Origin: Streptomyces longwoodensis
GTDB taxonomy: Bacteria; Actinomycetota; Actinomycetes; Streptomycetales; Streptomycetaceae
Assembly: GCF_001514125.1 (NCBI RefSeq)
Contig: NZ_KQ948558.1
Coordinates: forward strand, 186,001-250,000
Reading direction: 5' to 3'
DNA: 64,000 nucleotides
Under the pieces are notes generated by a model. It saw only the letters and a list, made by a program, of their open reading frames with translations, had not been told where the DNA came from and did not search any database. Position numbers and translations under genes: made by a program. This document shows, in pieces, positions 50,848 through 59,617 of the stretch (the first letter of the stretch is position 1; the number at the start of each line of letters is the position of its first letter).

Positions 50848-52293
50848 ATGACTGAGGGGGCGTGGGAGAGCGAGGTCTCCCCGCGCCTCGTGCCCCCGTC
50901 CGCGGCGGCCGACCGGGAGGCGGCGGCCGATGTGGAGGCGGCACGCATCGAGGCGGTGCGCCGCTACGACATCCTCGACACCCCGCCCGACGGTGCCTTC
51001 GACCGCATCGCCGCGCTCGCCGCGCGTCTGTTCGACGTGCCGCTGGCGACGGTGACGATCGTCGACGTGGACCGCATCTGGTTCAAGGCCGCGCACGGCC
51101 TGGAGGGCGTCCGCGAGATCGGCCGTGACCCGGGGCTGTGCGCGTCGGCGGTGCTGGGGGACGGCGCCCTGGTCATACCCGACACCCTCCTGGACGACGT
51201 CGCGCGGGGCAATTCCCTCGTCACCGGGTCGCTCGGGATCCGCTTCTACGCGGCGGCCCCCCTGGTGACACGGGACGGGCACCGCCTGGGCACCCTCAAC
51301 ATCCTGGACACCGTGCCGCGTTCGATCAGCCCGCAGGACACCGCGCTGCTGACCGAGCTCGCCGACATCGTCATGGACGAGCTCGAACTCCGGTTGTCCG
51401 CCCTGCAGGCCGTCCGGGACGAGCGGGAACGCGCAGCCGCCAAGGAGCAGTTGGCCGGGGTGGAGCGCGAGGCGCGGATCCGGGCGGAGAGGGACGCCTC
51501 GTCCGTCGCCGCGTTCGCCTCCGCCCTGCAGCGCACCCTGCTGCCGCCCGCCCTGCCGACGGTGCCGGGCCTCGAGCTGGCCTGCCACTACCACACCGCC
51601 TCCGCCCACGAGGTCGGCGGCGACTTCTACGACCTCTTCGCCCTGCGGGACGGCGAGTGGGCCTTCTTCCTCGGGGACGTGTGCGGCAGGGGTCCCGAGG
51701 CCGCCGCCCTCACCTCGCTGGTGCGGCACACCCTGCGGGTCTCCGCGCAGCACACCGCCGACCCCGTCGCGGTCCTGGACGTGCTCAACAAGGCGCTCCT
51801 GGAGGACGTCACGGCCGGCAGCCGCTTCTGCACGGCCGTCGTCGGCACGCTGACCGCGCGGGGCGACGGCGGCTTCGACGTCCGGCTCGCCACCGGCGGG
51901 CACCCCCCGGCCTACCGGCTGCGCCCCGCCGACGCCGCGGGGGGCACCGGCACGCCCACCGTCGTCGAGGCCGTGCGGCCGGCCGGCGGCATGCTCGTCG
52001 GGGCGTTCCCGCAGGCCCGGTTCGCCGCGACCGCCCTGCGCCTGGACCCCGGCGACACCCTGCTGCTGTACACCGACGGCCTGCCCGAGGTCCGCACGGG
52101 CGCCGACCGGTGGCTCGGCTGGGAGGGGCTGGAGGCGTTCCTCGCGGCCCGTCCGGCGGCCGGCGGGGCGGCGGACCTGGTGGACGCCACCGTCGAGCTG
52201 CTGCGGACCCAGACGCTGGAAGGGGCCGAGGACGACGTGGCGCTCCTCGCGATGTCCGTGCCCGGGGTCCGGCCGGTCCCCCGCGCGGGGTGA
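50848..52293 (+). CDS. GAF-domain PP2C (SpoIIE-type) protein phosphatase
   Basis: 481 aa cytoplasmic phosphatase. A GAF domain covers about residues 45-190 (YDILDTPPDGAFDRIAALAA, PLVTRDGHRLGTLNILD) and a coiled linker 190-225. A PP2C/SpoIIE domain follows, starting LQRTLLPPALPTVPGLELAC, with metal ligands in EVGGDFYD and GDVCGRGPEAA, LATGGHPPAYRL, LLYTDGLPEVR and EDDVALLAMS. Such enzymes dephosphorylate STAS anti-anti-sigma proteins when their GAF domain senses a signal. Two STAS genes lie within 8 kb, so it is the likely activating phosphatase of this island. ATG 50848. Confidence 0.92.
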   Translation: MTEGAWESEVSPRLVPPSAAADREAAADVEAARIEAVRRYDILDTPPDGAFDRIAALAARLFDVPLATVTIVDVDRIWFKAAHGLEGVREIGRDPGLCASAVLGDGALVIPDTLLDDVARGNSLVTGSLGIRFYAAAPLVTRDGHRLGTLNILDTVPRSISPQDTALLTELADIVMDELELRLSALQAVRDERERAAAKEQLAGVEREARIRAERDASSVAAFASALQRTLLPPALPTVPGLELACHYHTASAHEVGGDFYDLFALRDGEWAFFLGDVCGRGPEAAALTSLVRHTLRVSAQHTADPVAVLDVLNKALLEDVTAGSRFCTAVVGTLTARGDGGFDVRLATGGHPPAYRLRPADAAGGTGTPTVVEAVRPAGGMLVGAFPQARFAATALRLDPGDTLLLYTDGLPEVRTGADRWLGWEGLEAFLAARPAAGGAADLVDATVELLRTQTLEGAEDDVALLAMSVPGVRPVPRAG

Positions 52294-52339
52294 CTGCCAG
52301 GGCCTCTTCAAGAGGCGCCGCGGCGGGCAGCTGACGGGG

Positions 52340-52918
52340 TCAGTCCAGGCCCATGTGCAGGCGGACCGTCGTCACCTCCTGGTCGGTGTGCACTTCCAGC
52401 AGGTCGCAGAGGTGGCGGACGGCCCACATGCCGTGGCCGCGCGGCTGCCGGGGGTCGGGAGGGAGGTGGCCGAGGTACCAGGCGGCCTCCGCCTCACCGG
52501 TGTTGATGACGTCGGCGACGATGTGCGGGCCGCACCGCCGCAGGACCAGCCGCCCGGCGCCGTCCCCGTGCTGGACGGCGTGGCCGTGCCACACGGGCTC
52601 GCCGATCACCCGGACCCGCTGGTGCGCGCCGGTGGCCGTACATCGGTCGACGTAGCGGTGGTACGCGCCCAGCGTCGCGCCGGGGTGGTGGTACCAGTCC
52701 TGCGCGTCGACGTACTCGACCTGGCCGCTGACATCGGCGAGGGCGCGGCGCAGCAGCCCGATGTTGGTGCCGGTGGTCACCGCCAGCACGGCGTCACCGC
52801 GGGTGAGGCCCTCCCGGCAGAAGGGGACCGTAGCGGCGAGGAACTCCTCGTCGCTGCCGTAGACCAGGCCCTGGTGCGTCAGTCCCCCGTGGGGGCGGTG
52901 CGGGGCGGGAGCCGTCAC
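52340..52918 (-). CDS. MEDS/anti-sigma ATPase fusion protein, probably internally deleted
   Basis: 192 aa. Residues 13-110 are the start of a MEDS (methanogen/methylotroph DcmR sensory) domain: HQGLVYGSDEEFLAATVPFC, AVLAVTTGTNIGLLR and RVRVIGEPVWHG. Without a linker it jumps at residue 110 to HAVQHGDGAGRLVLRRCG and ends RGHGMWAVRHLCDLLEVHTD plus TTVRLHM. That is the second half of an RsbW-type ATPase, beginning in its N-box. Intact relatives are about 300 aa, with the rest of MEDS and the ATPase start between these parts. An in-frame deletion of roughly 100 residues is the simplest reading. GTG 52918 overlaps the upstream stop by 4 bp. Confidence 0.75.
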   Translation of the reverse strand: MTAPAPHRPHGGLTHQGLVYGSDEEFLAATVPFCREGLTRGDAVLAVTTGTNIGLLRRALADVSGQVEYVDAQDWYHHPGATLGAYHRYVDRCTATGAHQRVRVIGEPVWHGHAVQHGDGAGRLVLRRCGPHIVADVINTGEAEAAWYLGHLPPDPRQPRGHGMWAVRHLCDLLEVHTDQEVTTVRLHMGLD

Positions 52919-53808
52919 GCGGGGTCCTCCGCGGTGTCGACGCTGAGCGCCGGGATGTCGTCGAAGCCCACCAGGCGCACCACCTGGGCCATCAGGGGAG
53001 CCAGGTGGACGACGTGCAGGCGCCGGCCGGCGGCCATCCGGTCGGCGGCGTGCGCGAGGGCACGGACGCCCGCCAGGTCGATGAACTCCAGCTCCGCCAT
53101 GTCCACGTACAGGTCGCCCGGCCGGTCCAGGAGGGTCTCGAGCGCGGCCGCCAGGGGGGCGGTGCTCCGGTGGTCGACCGTGCCGACGACCCGCAGCGCG
53201 TGGCGGCCGGAACGGAAGGCGGGCACCAGGCGCAGCTGGGCGTCCTCGTACAGGGGGCGCAGCTCAGCGGCCGAGGGGTGGCACCGGTCGAACGCGTGCA
53301 GGTGCCCGGCGTCGAAGAGACGGGCGTCGTACTGGCAGATCGCGGAGGACCGGCCCTCCGCGAACACGGCGTCGACCTTGGTCTCGTACTCGGCGAGCCG
53401 GTCGGCGCCGGGCACCCCCCGCAGCGCCCAGCCCATCTCCCCGCTCACGCGGAACCCGGTCCAGCCCGCCGCGAGGGACGCGGTGACCTCCTGACGCAGC
53501 ACCGCCACCATGGTGTCGGGGTCGAAGGTGCCGGACGCCAGGTAGCTGTCGTCCGCGGTGGTGACCGCCAGTTGCCCGCGGGAGACCAGGGGCCCGGGGT
53601 CGATGCCGACCGCACGGAGCCAGCCCAGCACCTCGTCGGGAGCGTTCCGGTCGGCGAAGTAGAGCACCCGCTCGCCCTGCCGCAGTCCGTCGGCCAGGTA
53701 GTGCGACAGGACGTGCCGCTGTTCGGCGTCGTCGTCGTACGCCAGGCAGACGTGGTCGCCCCGCCCGATGTCCTGCACCAGCAGGTCCCTGCACGTGTCC
53801 GCGGCCAC
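52915..53808 (-). CDS. MEDS-STAS domain protein
   Basis: 297 aa. The N-terminal MEDS domain (about 15-180) has RGDHVCLAYDDDAEQRHVLS, DGLRQGERVLYFADRN, VSGEMGWALRGVPGAD and ICQYDARLFDAGHLHAF. The C-terminal STAS domain (about 200-290) has DLYVDMAELEFIDLAGVRAL, where Asp replaces the usual phosphorylatable Ser after D. It is the first gene of a two-gene unit with the deleted MEDS gene. I use GTG 53808 (GGGG upstream) rather than GTG 53862. It probably links a small-molecule signal to a partner switch. Confidence 0.85.
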   Translation of the reverse strand: MAADTCRDLLVQDIGRGDHVCLAYDDDAEQRHVLSHYLADGLRQGERVLYFADRNAPDEVLGWLRAVGIDPGPLVSRGQLAVTTADDSYLASGTFDPDTMVAVLRQEVTASLAAGWTGFRVSGEMGWALRGVPGADRLAEYETKVDAVFAEGRSSAICQYDARLFDAGHLHAFDRCHPSAAELRPLYEDAQLRLVPAFRSGRHALRVVGTVDHRSTAPLAAALETLLDRPGDLYVDMAELEFIDLAGVRALAHAADRMAAGRRLHVVHLAPLMAQVVRLVGFDDIPALSVDTAEDPA

Positions 53809-53917
53809 CTCAGCCCCACCGCTCCCCGACGTGTTGGACGGGGGCGGCCGACCTCGGCCCACCGCCCGGAGGGGGCATCCTACCGACGTGCCGACGCGCC
53901 CCGCCAGGCCGTCCCCC

Positions 53918-54280
53918 TCAGGCCTGCGTCGGCTCCAGCACCTCGTCGACGCTGGCGTGCAGGGGGATGACCAGGTCGATGCCCGCGATCTTGAACACCC
54001 GGGTGAGATCGGGGTTCAGGCCCACGATGCTCAGCGTGGTGCCGGCCGAGGTGGCCAGGTGGTAGCTCGTGATGAGCACCGTCAGGCCGGTGGAGTCGCA
54101 GTACTCCAGACCCGACAGGTCCATGATCACGGGGGTGTCCGCGCCGAAGGACATCTCGGCCAGCGCGTGACGTAGTTCGGGCGCGGTGTGGTGGTCCAGT
54201 TCCCCGTCCACGCGCACCACGAGCGCTCCGCGGGGATCGGACTGCTGCGTGATGGTCAGAGTGCGCTCTGTCTCGGTCAC
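53918..54280 (-). CDS. STAS-domain anti-anti-sigma factor
   Basis: 120 aa single STAS domain of the RsbV/BldG type. The phosphorylation site is in VIMDLSGLEYCDSTGLTVL, where the Ser after Asp is the usual target. LVVRVDGELDHHTAPELRHA is the first strand-helix pair. When dephosphorylated such proteins bind anti-sigma kinases and free a sigma factor. GTG 54280 follows GGAGAACG; the open frame runs further up without a ribosome site. It is divergent from the 1397-residue hybrid protein. Confidence 0.92.
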   Translation of the reverse strand: MTETERTLTITQQSDPRGALVVRVDGELDHHTAPELRHALAEMSFGADTPVIMDLSGLEYCDSTGLTVLITSYHLATSAGTTLSIVGLNPDLTRVFKIAGIDLVIPLHASVDEVLEPTQA

Positions 54281-54580
54281 CGATCGTTCTCCTGTGGGGG
54301 GCTTTGCGGGCCTGGCCACGTACCCGGTACGTACCCCTGCTCCGCGGCTGCTGCTCTTCGTCGACGAGGCCGGACCACACGCCGCGCCCTGCCGCTGCAC
54401 GGCGGCCGGGCTGCACCGGTCCACGCCCACGCAGGTCGGGTACCCGGATCAGCTGGATTATCCTACGGAGTCGTACGGCCTCGCAGGAGCCGGTGCTGCG
54501 GGCCGAGGGCGTCGCGGCCCGTCCCGACCAGTACGAGCGGCAGGAGAGCACAGTGATCCGCGTGGACGGGAGGGCGTGGC
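54281..54580. promoter_or_regulatory. 300-bp divergent promoter region with repeated GGGTAC motifs
   Basis: No gene is seen. It holds the promoters of the STAS gene (minus) and of the hybrid kinase-phosphatase (plus). GGGTAC, the -10 hexamer of Streptomyces SigB-type promoters, occurs on the minus strand at 54325-54320, 54336-54331 and 54445-54440 and on the plus strand at 54438-54443. I could not find the matching -35 at 14-16 bp, so the assignment is weak. Confidence 0.35.
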
Positions 54581-57500
54581 ATGACGCACTCGGGGGGAAC
54601 TGAGCACGAGGGGCCGGCAGCCGGGGCCGACGGGACCGAGGTGTTCGCCGCCGACCGGGAGATCGGCCGCGACCTGGCCCTCGTGGACTGGGCGTCCACT
54701 CCGCTCGGGCCGCCCGTCAACTGGCCGCAGAGCCTGCGCACCGCGGTGAGCATCCTGCTGTCGTCCCGGTTCCCGATGTGGATGGCCTGGGGCCCGGAGC
54801 TGACCTTCTTCTGCAACGCGGCCTACCGGCGCGACACGCTGGGCCGCAAGTACCCCTGGGCGCTCGGCCGGCCCGCCAGTGAGGTGTGGGCGGAGATCTG
54901 GGACGACATCGGTCCCCGCATCGACCGGGTGCTGGCCACCGGGCAGGCGACCTGGGACGAGGCCCTGCTGCTGTTCCTGGAGCGCTCCGGCTACACCGAG
55001 GAGAGCTACCACACCTTCTCCTACAGCCCGCTGCGCGACGACCACGACACCGTGGTCGGCATGCTCTGCGTGGTCAGCGAGGACACCGAGCGGGTCATCG
55101 GCGAGCGGCGCATGGCCACCCTGCGCGACCTGGGCTCCGACCCGAGCGTGATCCGCACCGAGCAGGAGGTGCTGGAGTTCGCCGGACGGCAGCTCGCCCG
55201 CAACGACAGGGACCTGCCCTTCACGCTGACCTACCTGTTCCGCGAGGACGGCTCCTCCCGGCTCGTCGGCTCCACGGGCGTGCCCGAGGGCCATCCGCTC
55301 GGCGTCCCGGTGCTGGGCACCGGGGACGCGGACGCCCTGTGGCCGGCCGCGGAACTCGCCGGTGGCGGGACGGCCGTCGTGGACCTGGAGGACGGACGCT
55401 TCAGCGACCTGCCCGACCTGCCGACGGGGGACTGGGAACTGCCGCCGCGACAGGCGCTGGTCGTCCCGCTGCTCCAGCAGGGCAACGCCCCCTACGGCTT
55501 CCTGGTGGCCGGCCTCAACCGCTACCGGGCCCTGGACGACGGCTACCGCGGCTTCGTCGAGCTGACGGCCGGGCACCTGGCGTCCGGCGTCGGCTCCGCC
55601 CGCAGTTACGAGACCCAGCAGCAGCGCGCGGAGGAGCTCGCCGAGCTGGACCGCGCCAAGACGACGTTCTTCTCCAACATCAGCCACGAGTTCCGCACCC
55701 CGCTGACCCTGATCATGGGTCCGTTGGCGGAGCTGCGCGGGCGGCTGGCGGACGACCCGTGGGCCGTCAGCGAGCTGGACATCATCCACCGCAACGGGCT
55801 GCGGCTGAGCAAGCTCGTCAACACGCTGCTGGACTTCTCCCGCATCGAGGCCGGCCGCATGCAGGCCCGCTACGAGCCCGTCGACCTGGCCGCCGTCACC
55901 GCCGAGCTCGCCAGTGTCTTCCGCTCCGCCATGGAGAAGGCCGGCCTGGCGTTCCACGTCGAGTGCCGCCCGCTGGGCCGTCCGGTCCACGTCGACCGCG
56001 ACATGTGGGAGAAGGTGATCCTCAACCTCCTCAGCAACGCCCTGAAGTTCACCTTCGACGGTTCGGTGAGCGTCACGGTGGGCGAGGAGGACGGCCAGGC
56101 GATGGTCACCGTCGAGGACACCGGCGTCGGTGTGCCGGCCGCGGAGGTACCGAGGCTGTTCGAGCGGTTCCACCGCATCGAGAACGCCCGTTCCCGCTCC
56201 AACGAGGGCAGCGGCATCGGTCTGGCCCTGGTGCAGGAGCTCGTCACGCTGCACGGGGGCACCATCACCGCCCGGTCCGCCGAGGGCCGGGGCACCTCCT
56301 TCACCATCCGCCTGCCGTTCGGCGGCGCCCACCTGCCGGCGGACGCCGTCGCGCCCGCGGCCGGGGCCACCGTGCCGGCCGGGGTGAGCAGCGCGGACCC
56401 CTACCTCCAGGAGGCCCTGCGCTGGCTGCCCCAGGGCACGGCGGACCGGCGGTCCGGGGCACCCGAGGAGCAGATCCTCCCCGACGGTGTCACGGCCGGC
56501 CGCCCCGCCGACGTGGGCCTGCCGGCCCGGGTGCTGATCGCCGACGACAACGCCGACATGCGCGAGTACCTGGGCCGTCTCCTGGCCGGCGCCGGCTACC
56601 ACGTGGACGCGGTCACCGACGGCCGCGAGGCGCTGGAGGCCGTCCGGCGCGACCCCCCCGACCTGCTGGTGAGTGACGTGATGATGCCCCGCATGGACGG
56701 CCTGGAGCTGGTGGCCGCGCTGCGCGGCGACAGCCGCACGGCCTCCCTGCCGGTGCTGCTGCTGTCCGCCCGCGCCGGGCAGGAGGCGTCCATCGAGGGG
56801 CTGCAGGCCGGCGCCGACGACTACCTCGTCAAGCCGTTCGCCGCCGCCGAACTGCTCGCCCGCGTCGAGGCCAACGTCAAGCTCGCCCGGCTGCGCACCC
56901 ACCACGCCCGCTGGCGCAACGCCCTCGTGGACTCCCTGCAGGAGGCCTTCTTCGTCTGCGACGAGGAGGGCGCCGTCATCGAGATCAACGCCGCGTTCAC
57001 CGACATCCTCGGCTATGGGCCCGAGGGCCTGCCGTACCCGCCGGTCCACCCCTGGTGGCCGGACGAGCAGGGCGACCCGGAGGCGCACCGGGCGGTCAGC
57101 GAGGCGTTCGGCCAGCTCCTGGGCGACCGCCGCGGCTCGTACACCATCCCCGTCACGCACCGCGACGGCCACCGCGTGTGGGTCACCGCCAGCTTCGCGC
57201 ACGCCCAGGACCCCGACTCGGGGCGCCGGGTCACCGTCGGCACCTTCCGCGACGTCACCGCCGAGCACTACGCGATCCAGCGCGAGAGCGCCCTGGCCTC
57301 GCTGAGCACCCGGCTGTCGCGGGCCACCAGCCTGCCCGAGGCCCTCTCCGGCGCGCTGGAGGAGCTCCAGACACTGTGGCGCGCCCGGTCCGTCCTGGCC
57401 GCCGTGTTCGACGGGGGCGCGGAGCCGTCCCTCACCAGCACCGACACCTCGGCCTGGCGGGACCTCCCGGCGGAGCGGCGCACGGCGATCGGCGAGGTGC

Positions 57501-58774
57501 GCCGGCAGCCGGCGCTCACCTCCCTGCCGCAGTCCACCGGGGCCGGCATCACCGTCGAGCACCCCACCGGGCCCATGGTGGTGTGGATCGACCTCGGCGA
57601 GCAGCGGCCGTTCACCGAGGAGGACCAGCTCCTGCTGACGCTGCTGGCCGGGCACCTGGCCCAGGGTCTGACCCGGGCGCACCAGATCGACCAGCAGCGC
57701 GAGACCGCCATCGCCCTGCAGCGGGCCATCCTCGGCCCGTCCAACCTGCCCGAGGGCTTCGCCGTCCGCTACGAGCCGGCCACCCAGCCGCTCGAGGTCG
57801 GCGGCGACTGGTACGACACCATCGCGCTGCCCGACGGGCGGATCGGCATCGTGGTCGGTGACTGCGTCGGGCGCGGCCTTCAAGCGGCCACCGTGATGGG
57901 GCAGTTGCGCAGTGCCTGCCGGGCGCTGCTGCTGCAGGACGCCAGCCCCGCACAGACGCTGATGGCGCTCGACTACTTCGCGGCCACCGTGCCCGGGGCG
58001 CTGTGCACGACCGTGTTCTGCGGGGTCCTGGACCCGGAGACCGGGCGGCTGACGTACTCCAGCGCCGGGCACCCCCCGGGCATCCTCGCCCACACGGACG
58101 GCACCACCCATCTGCTGGAGGACGGGCGTTCGCTGCCCCTCGCGGTGCGGCCGGGCAGGGAGCGTCCCGAGGCCGAGTACGTCATGCCGGCCCGCGGCAC
58201 GCTGCTGCTGTACACGGACGGCCTGGTCGAGCGCCGGCGCCGTCCGCTGACCGCGGGCATCGACCAGGCCAGCGAGGCGGTGCAGGACGGCCGGGACACG
58301 GCCGTCGACGACCTGGCGACCCGCATCATGACGCGGCTGGCCCCGGCCGGGGGCTACGACGACGACGTCGCGCTGCTGCTGTACCGCCACCCCGCGCCGC
58401 TGGACGTGGCCTTCCCCGCCGAGTCGGCCCAACTCGCCCCCGTGCGCAAGGCGTTGCGCAACTGGCTGGCCCAGTGCCAGCTCCCGCCGCACACCGTCCA
58501 GAACGTCCTGGTGGCGGCCGGGGAGGCGTGTGCCAACGCGATCGAGCACGGCCACCGGGACGCCCCCGGGGAGACGGTGCGGCTGCGCGCCGAGGCCTTC
58601 GTGGGGGACCTGCGCGTGACCGTCACCGACACCGGCCGCTGGAAGGCCCCGCAACCCGAACTCAACGCCCACCGCGGCCGGGGCCTCACCCTGATGCGTT
58701 CCTTGATGCAGCAGGTCACCGTCAATCCCGGCGCCGCCGGCACCACCGTCCACCTGCACACGAGGATCGCCTGA
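54581..58774 (+). CDS. Multi-domain hybrid: PAS-GAF-histidine kinase-receiver-PAS-GAF-PP2C-anti-sigma ATPase
   Basis: 1397 aa soluble signalling protein. Order: PAS near 45-165 (SRFPMWMAWGPELTFFCNAA), GAF near 185-340, HisKA with phospho-acceptor His369 in SHEFRTPL, HATPase with N-box NLLSNA (482-487) and G-boxes to about 610, receiver with Asp699 in SDVMMPRMDG, second PAS near 780-905, second GAF to about 1035, SpoIIE-type PP2C (EVGGDWYD at 1072-1079; LLYTDGLVERR), and a C-terminal RsbW-like ATPase with Asn1319 in CANAIEHGH. It thus carries both a phosphorelay and both enzymes of a partner switch. ATG 54581 overlaps no other gene; the STAS gene follows with a 1-bp overlap. Confidence 0.92.
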   Translation: MTHSGGTEHEGPAAGADGTEVFAADREIGRDLALVDWASTPLGPPVNWPQSLRTAVSILLSSRFPMWMAWGPELTFFCNAAYRRDTLGRKYPWALGRPASEVWAEIWDDIGPRIDRVLATGQATWDEALLLFLERSGYTEESYHTFSYSPLRDDHDTVVGMLCVVSEDTERVIGERRMATLRDLGSDPSVIRTEQEVLEFAGRQLARNDRDLPFTLTYLFREDGSSRLVGSTGVPEGHPLGVPVLGTGDADALWPAAELAGGGTAVVDLEDGRFSDLPDLPTGDWELPPRQALVVPLLQQGNAPYGFLVAGLNRYRALDDGYRGFVELTAGHLASGVGSARSYETQQQRAEELAELDRAKTTFFSNISHEFRTPLTLIMGPLAELRGRLADDPWAVSELDIIHRNGLRLSKLVNTLLDFSRIEAGRMQARYEPVDLAAVTAELASVFRSAMEKAGLAFHVECRPLGRPVHVDRDMWEKVILNLLSNALKFTFDGSVSVTVGEEDGQAMVTVEDTGVGVPAAEVPRLFERFHRIENARSRSNEGSGIGLALVQELVTLHGGTITARSAEGRGTSFTIRLPFGGAHLPADAVAPAAGATVPAGVSSADPYLQEALRWLPQGTADRRSGAPEEQILPDGVTAGRPADVGLPARVLIADDNADMREYLGRLLAGAGYHVDAVTDGREALEAVRRDPPDLLVSDVMMPRMDGLELVAALRGDSRTASLPVLLLSARAGQEASIEGLQAGADDYLVKPFAAAELLARVEANVKLARLRTHHARWRNALVDSLQEAFFVCDEEGAVIEINAAFTDILGYGPEGLPYPPVHPWWPDEQGDPEAHRAVSEAFGQLLGDRRGSYTIPVTHRDGHRVWVTASFAHAQDPDSGRRVTVGTFRDVTAEHYAIQRESALASLSTRLSRATSLPEALSGALEELQTLWRARSVLAAVFDGGAEPSLTSTDTSAWRDLPAERRTAIGEVRRQPALTSLPQSTGAGITVEHPTGPMVVWIDLGEQRPFTEEDQLLLTLLAGHLAQGLTRAHQIDQQRETAIALQRAILGPSNLPEGFAVRYEPATQPLEVGGDWYDTIALPDGRIGIVVGDCVGRGLQAATVMGQLRSACRALLLQDASPAQTLMALDYFAATVPGALCTTVFCGVLDPETGRLTYSSAGHPPGILAHTDGTTHLLEDGRSLPLAVRPGRERPEAEYVMPARGTLLLYTDGLVERRRRPLTAGIDQASEAVQDGRDTAVDDLATRIMTRLAPAGGYDDDVALLLYRHPAPLDVAFPAESAQLAPVRKALRNWLAQCQLPPHTVQNVLVAAGEACANAIEHGHRDAPGETVRLRAEAFVGDLRVTVTDTGRWKAPQPELNAHRGRGLTLMRSLMQQVTVNPGAAGTTVHLHTRIA

Positions 58775-59064
58775 TGACCACCCCGCTCACGCTCGTCCCC
58801 GGCCGGCGACCGGACGGCACGCACCACCTGGCCGTCTCAGGAGAGATCGACATGAGCAACATCGACGCGCTCGCCGACGCCCTCTCCACCACCGCGGGCC
58901 CGCTCGTGCTGGACCTGACGGACGTCGAGTACCTCGACAGCGCCGGGCTGAGCGTGCTGTTCGCCCACGCCGACCGGCTGGAGCTGATCGCCACTCCCCT
59001 GCTGGCGCCGGTCCTGAGGGTGTCGGGGCTGAGCGACCTGACCACCGTGCACGGCATCGACTGA
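58774..59064 (+). CDS. STAS-domain anti-anti-sigma factor
   Basis: 96 aa. PLVLDLTDVEYLDSAGLSVLFAHADR contains the strand and the phosphorylatable Ser in its YLDSAG segment; HHLAVSGEIDMSN is the first strand. TGATG couples it by 1 bp to the giant hybrid protein, whose PP2C and ATPase domains are the obvious phosphatase and kinase for this STAS protein. ATG 58774 is fixed by the overlap. Confidence 0.92.
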   Translation: MTTPLTLVPGRRPDGTHHLAVSGEIDMSNIDALADALSTTAGPLVLDLTDVEYLDSAGLSVLFAHADRLELIATPLLAPVLRVSGLSDLTTVHGID

Positions 59065-59237
59065 GGGCTCGCACGCTGTCCCGGTGACCTCCTGGCGCAC
59101 CGCGTGCGGGCCCGCACCGTACCGGACTTGACGAATGCTTGACATGAGACGGCCCCGAAGGGGCATCCGGGAGTCAAGTCAAGAGCAAGGAGAGTGCGGC
59201 CCGTTCGGTCCGTGCCATCGGCAACCGGGAGTATTCC

Positions 59238-59522
59238 ATGACGAGTTACGGCACCCCCTCTGCCGCGTCCTCCGGATCGCGCACGAACGGCCTGGCGATC
59301 GCAAGCCTGTGCTGCGGCATCGTCGGCCTGTTCTTCCTGAACATCGTCCTCGGCCCGCTGGCGATCGTCTTCGGTGTGATCGCCCGGCGTCAGGCCGGCG
59401 CGAGGAACGGCGCCGGCATGGCGACGGCCGGCCTCGTGCTCGGTGTCATCGACGTCGTCCTGTTCTTCGTCCTGCTGGCGGTCGCGGCCAACGGCGGCAT
59501 GAGCTGGTACGTGGGCGGCTGA
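59238..59522 (+). CDS. DUF4190 small membrane protein
   Basis: 94 aa. A polar Ser/Thr-rich N-terminus is followed by two hydrophobic segments (GLAIASLCCGIVGLFFLN and the Val/Leu-rich stretch after GMATAGLVLGVIDV) around GPLAIVFGVIARRQAG. This is the usual DUF4190 pattern, of unknown function and common in actinomycetes. ATG 59238 has GGGAG seven bases upstream. The 173-bp gap before it holds a perfect palindrome GTGCGGGCCCGCAC (59104-59117) and a small hairpin GCCCC-GAA-GGGGC (59152-59164). Confidence 0.82.
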   Translation: MTSYGTPSAASSGSRTNGLAIASLCCGIVGLFFLNIVLGPLAIVFGVIARRQAGARNGAGMATAGLVLGVIDVVLFFVLLAVAANGGMSWYVGG

Positions 59523-59542
59523 CGCCCCCCGCCCCACGAACC

Positions 59543-59586
59543 GTGCGGGTGTGCACCCCGGAACCACCGGGTGCACACCCGCACGT
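59543..59586. terminator. Perfect 17-bp hairpin between convergent genes
   Basis: CGTGCGGGTGTGCACCC (59543-59559) pairs exactly with 59570-59586 around a 10-nt loop. It stands in the 95-bp gap between the DUF4190 gene (plus) and the beta-lactamase-like gene (minus), so it should terminate both. TGTCGTTT follows on the plus strand. Confidence 0.85.
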
Positions 59587-59617
59587 GTCGTTTACCGGGC
59601 CGGTGCGGCCGGTGGTG

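Noticed and set aside
54458..58759. A 1433-codon open frame on the minus strand opposite the hybrid signalling gene
   Set aside because: Low-complexity Gly/Val/Arg/Gln-rich translation with no domain, typical of the antisense frame of GC-rich coding DNA. The plus strand carries clear conserved domains throughout.
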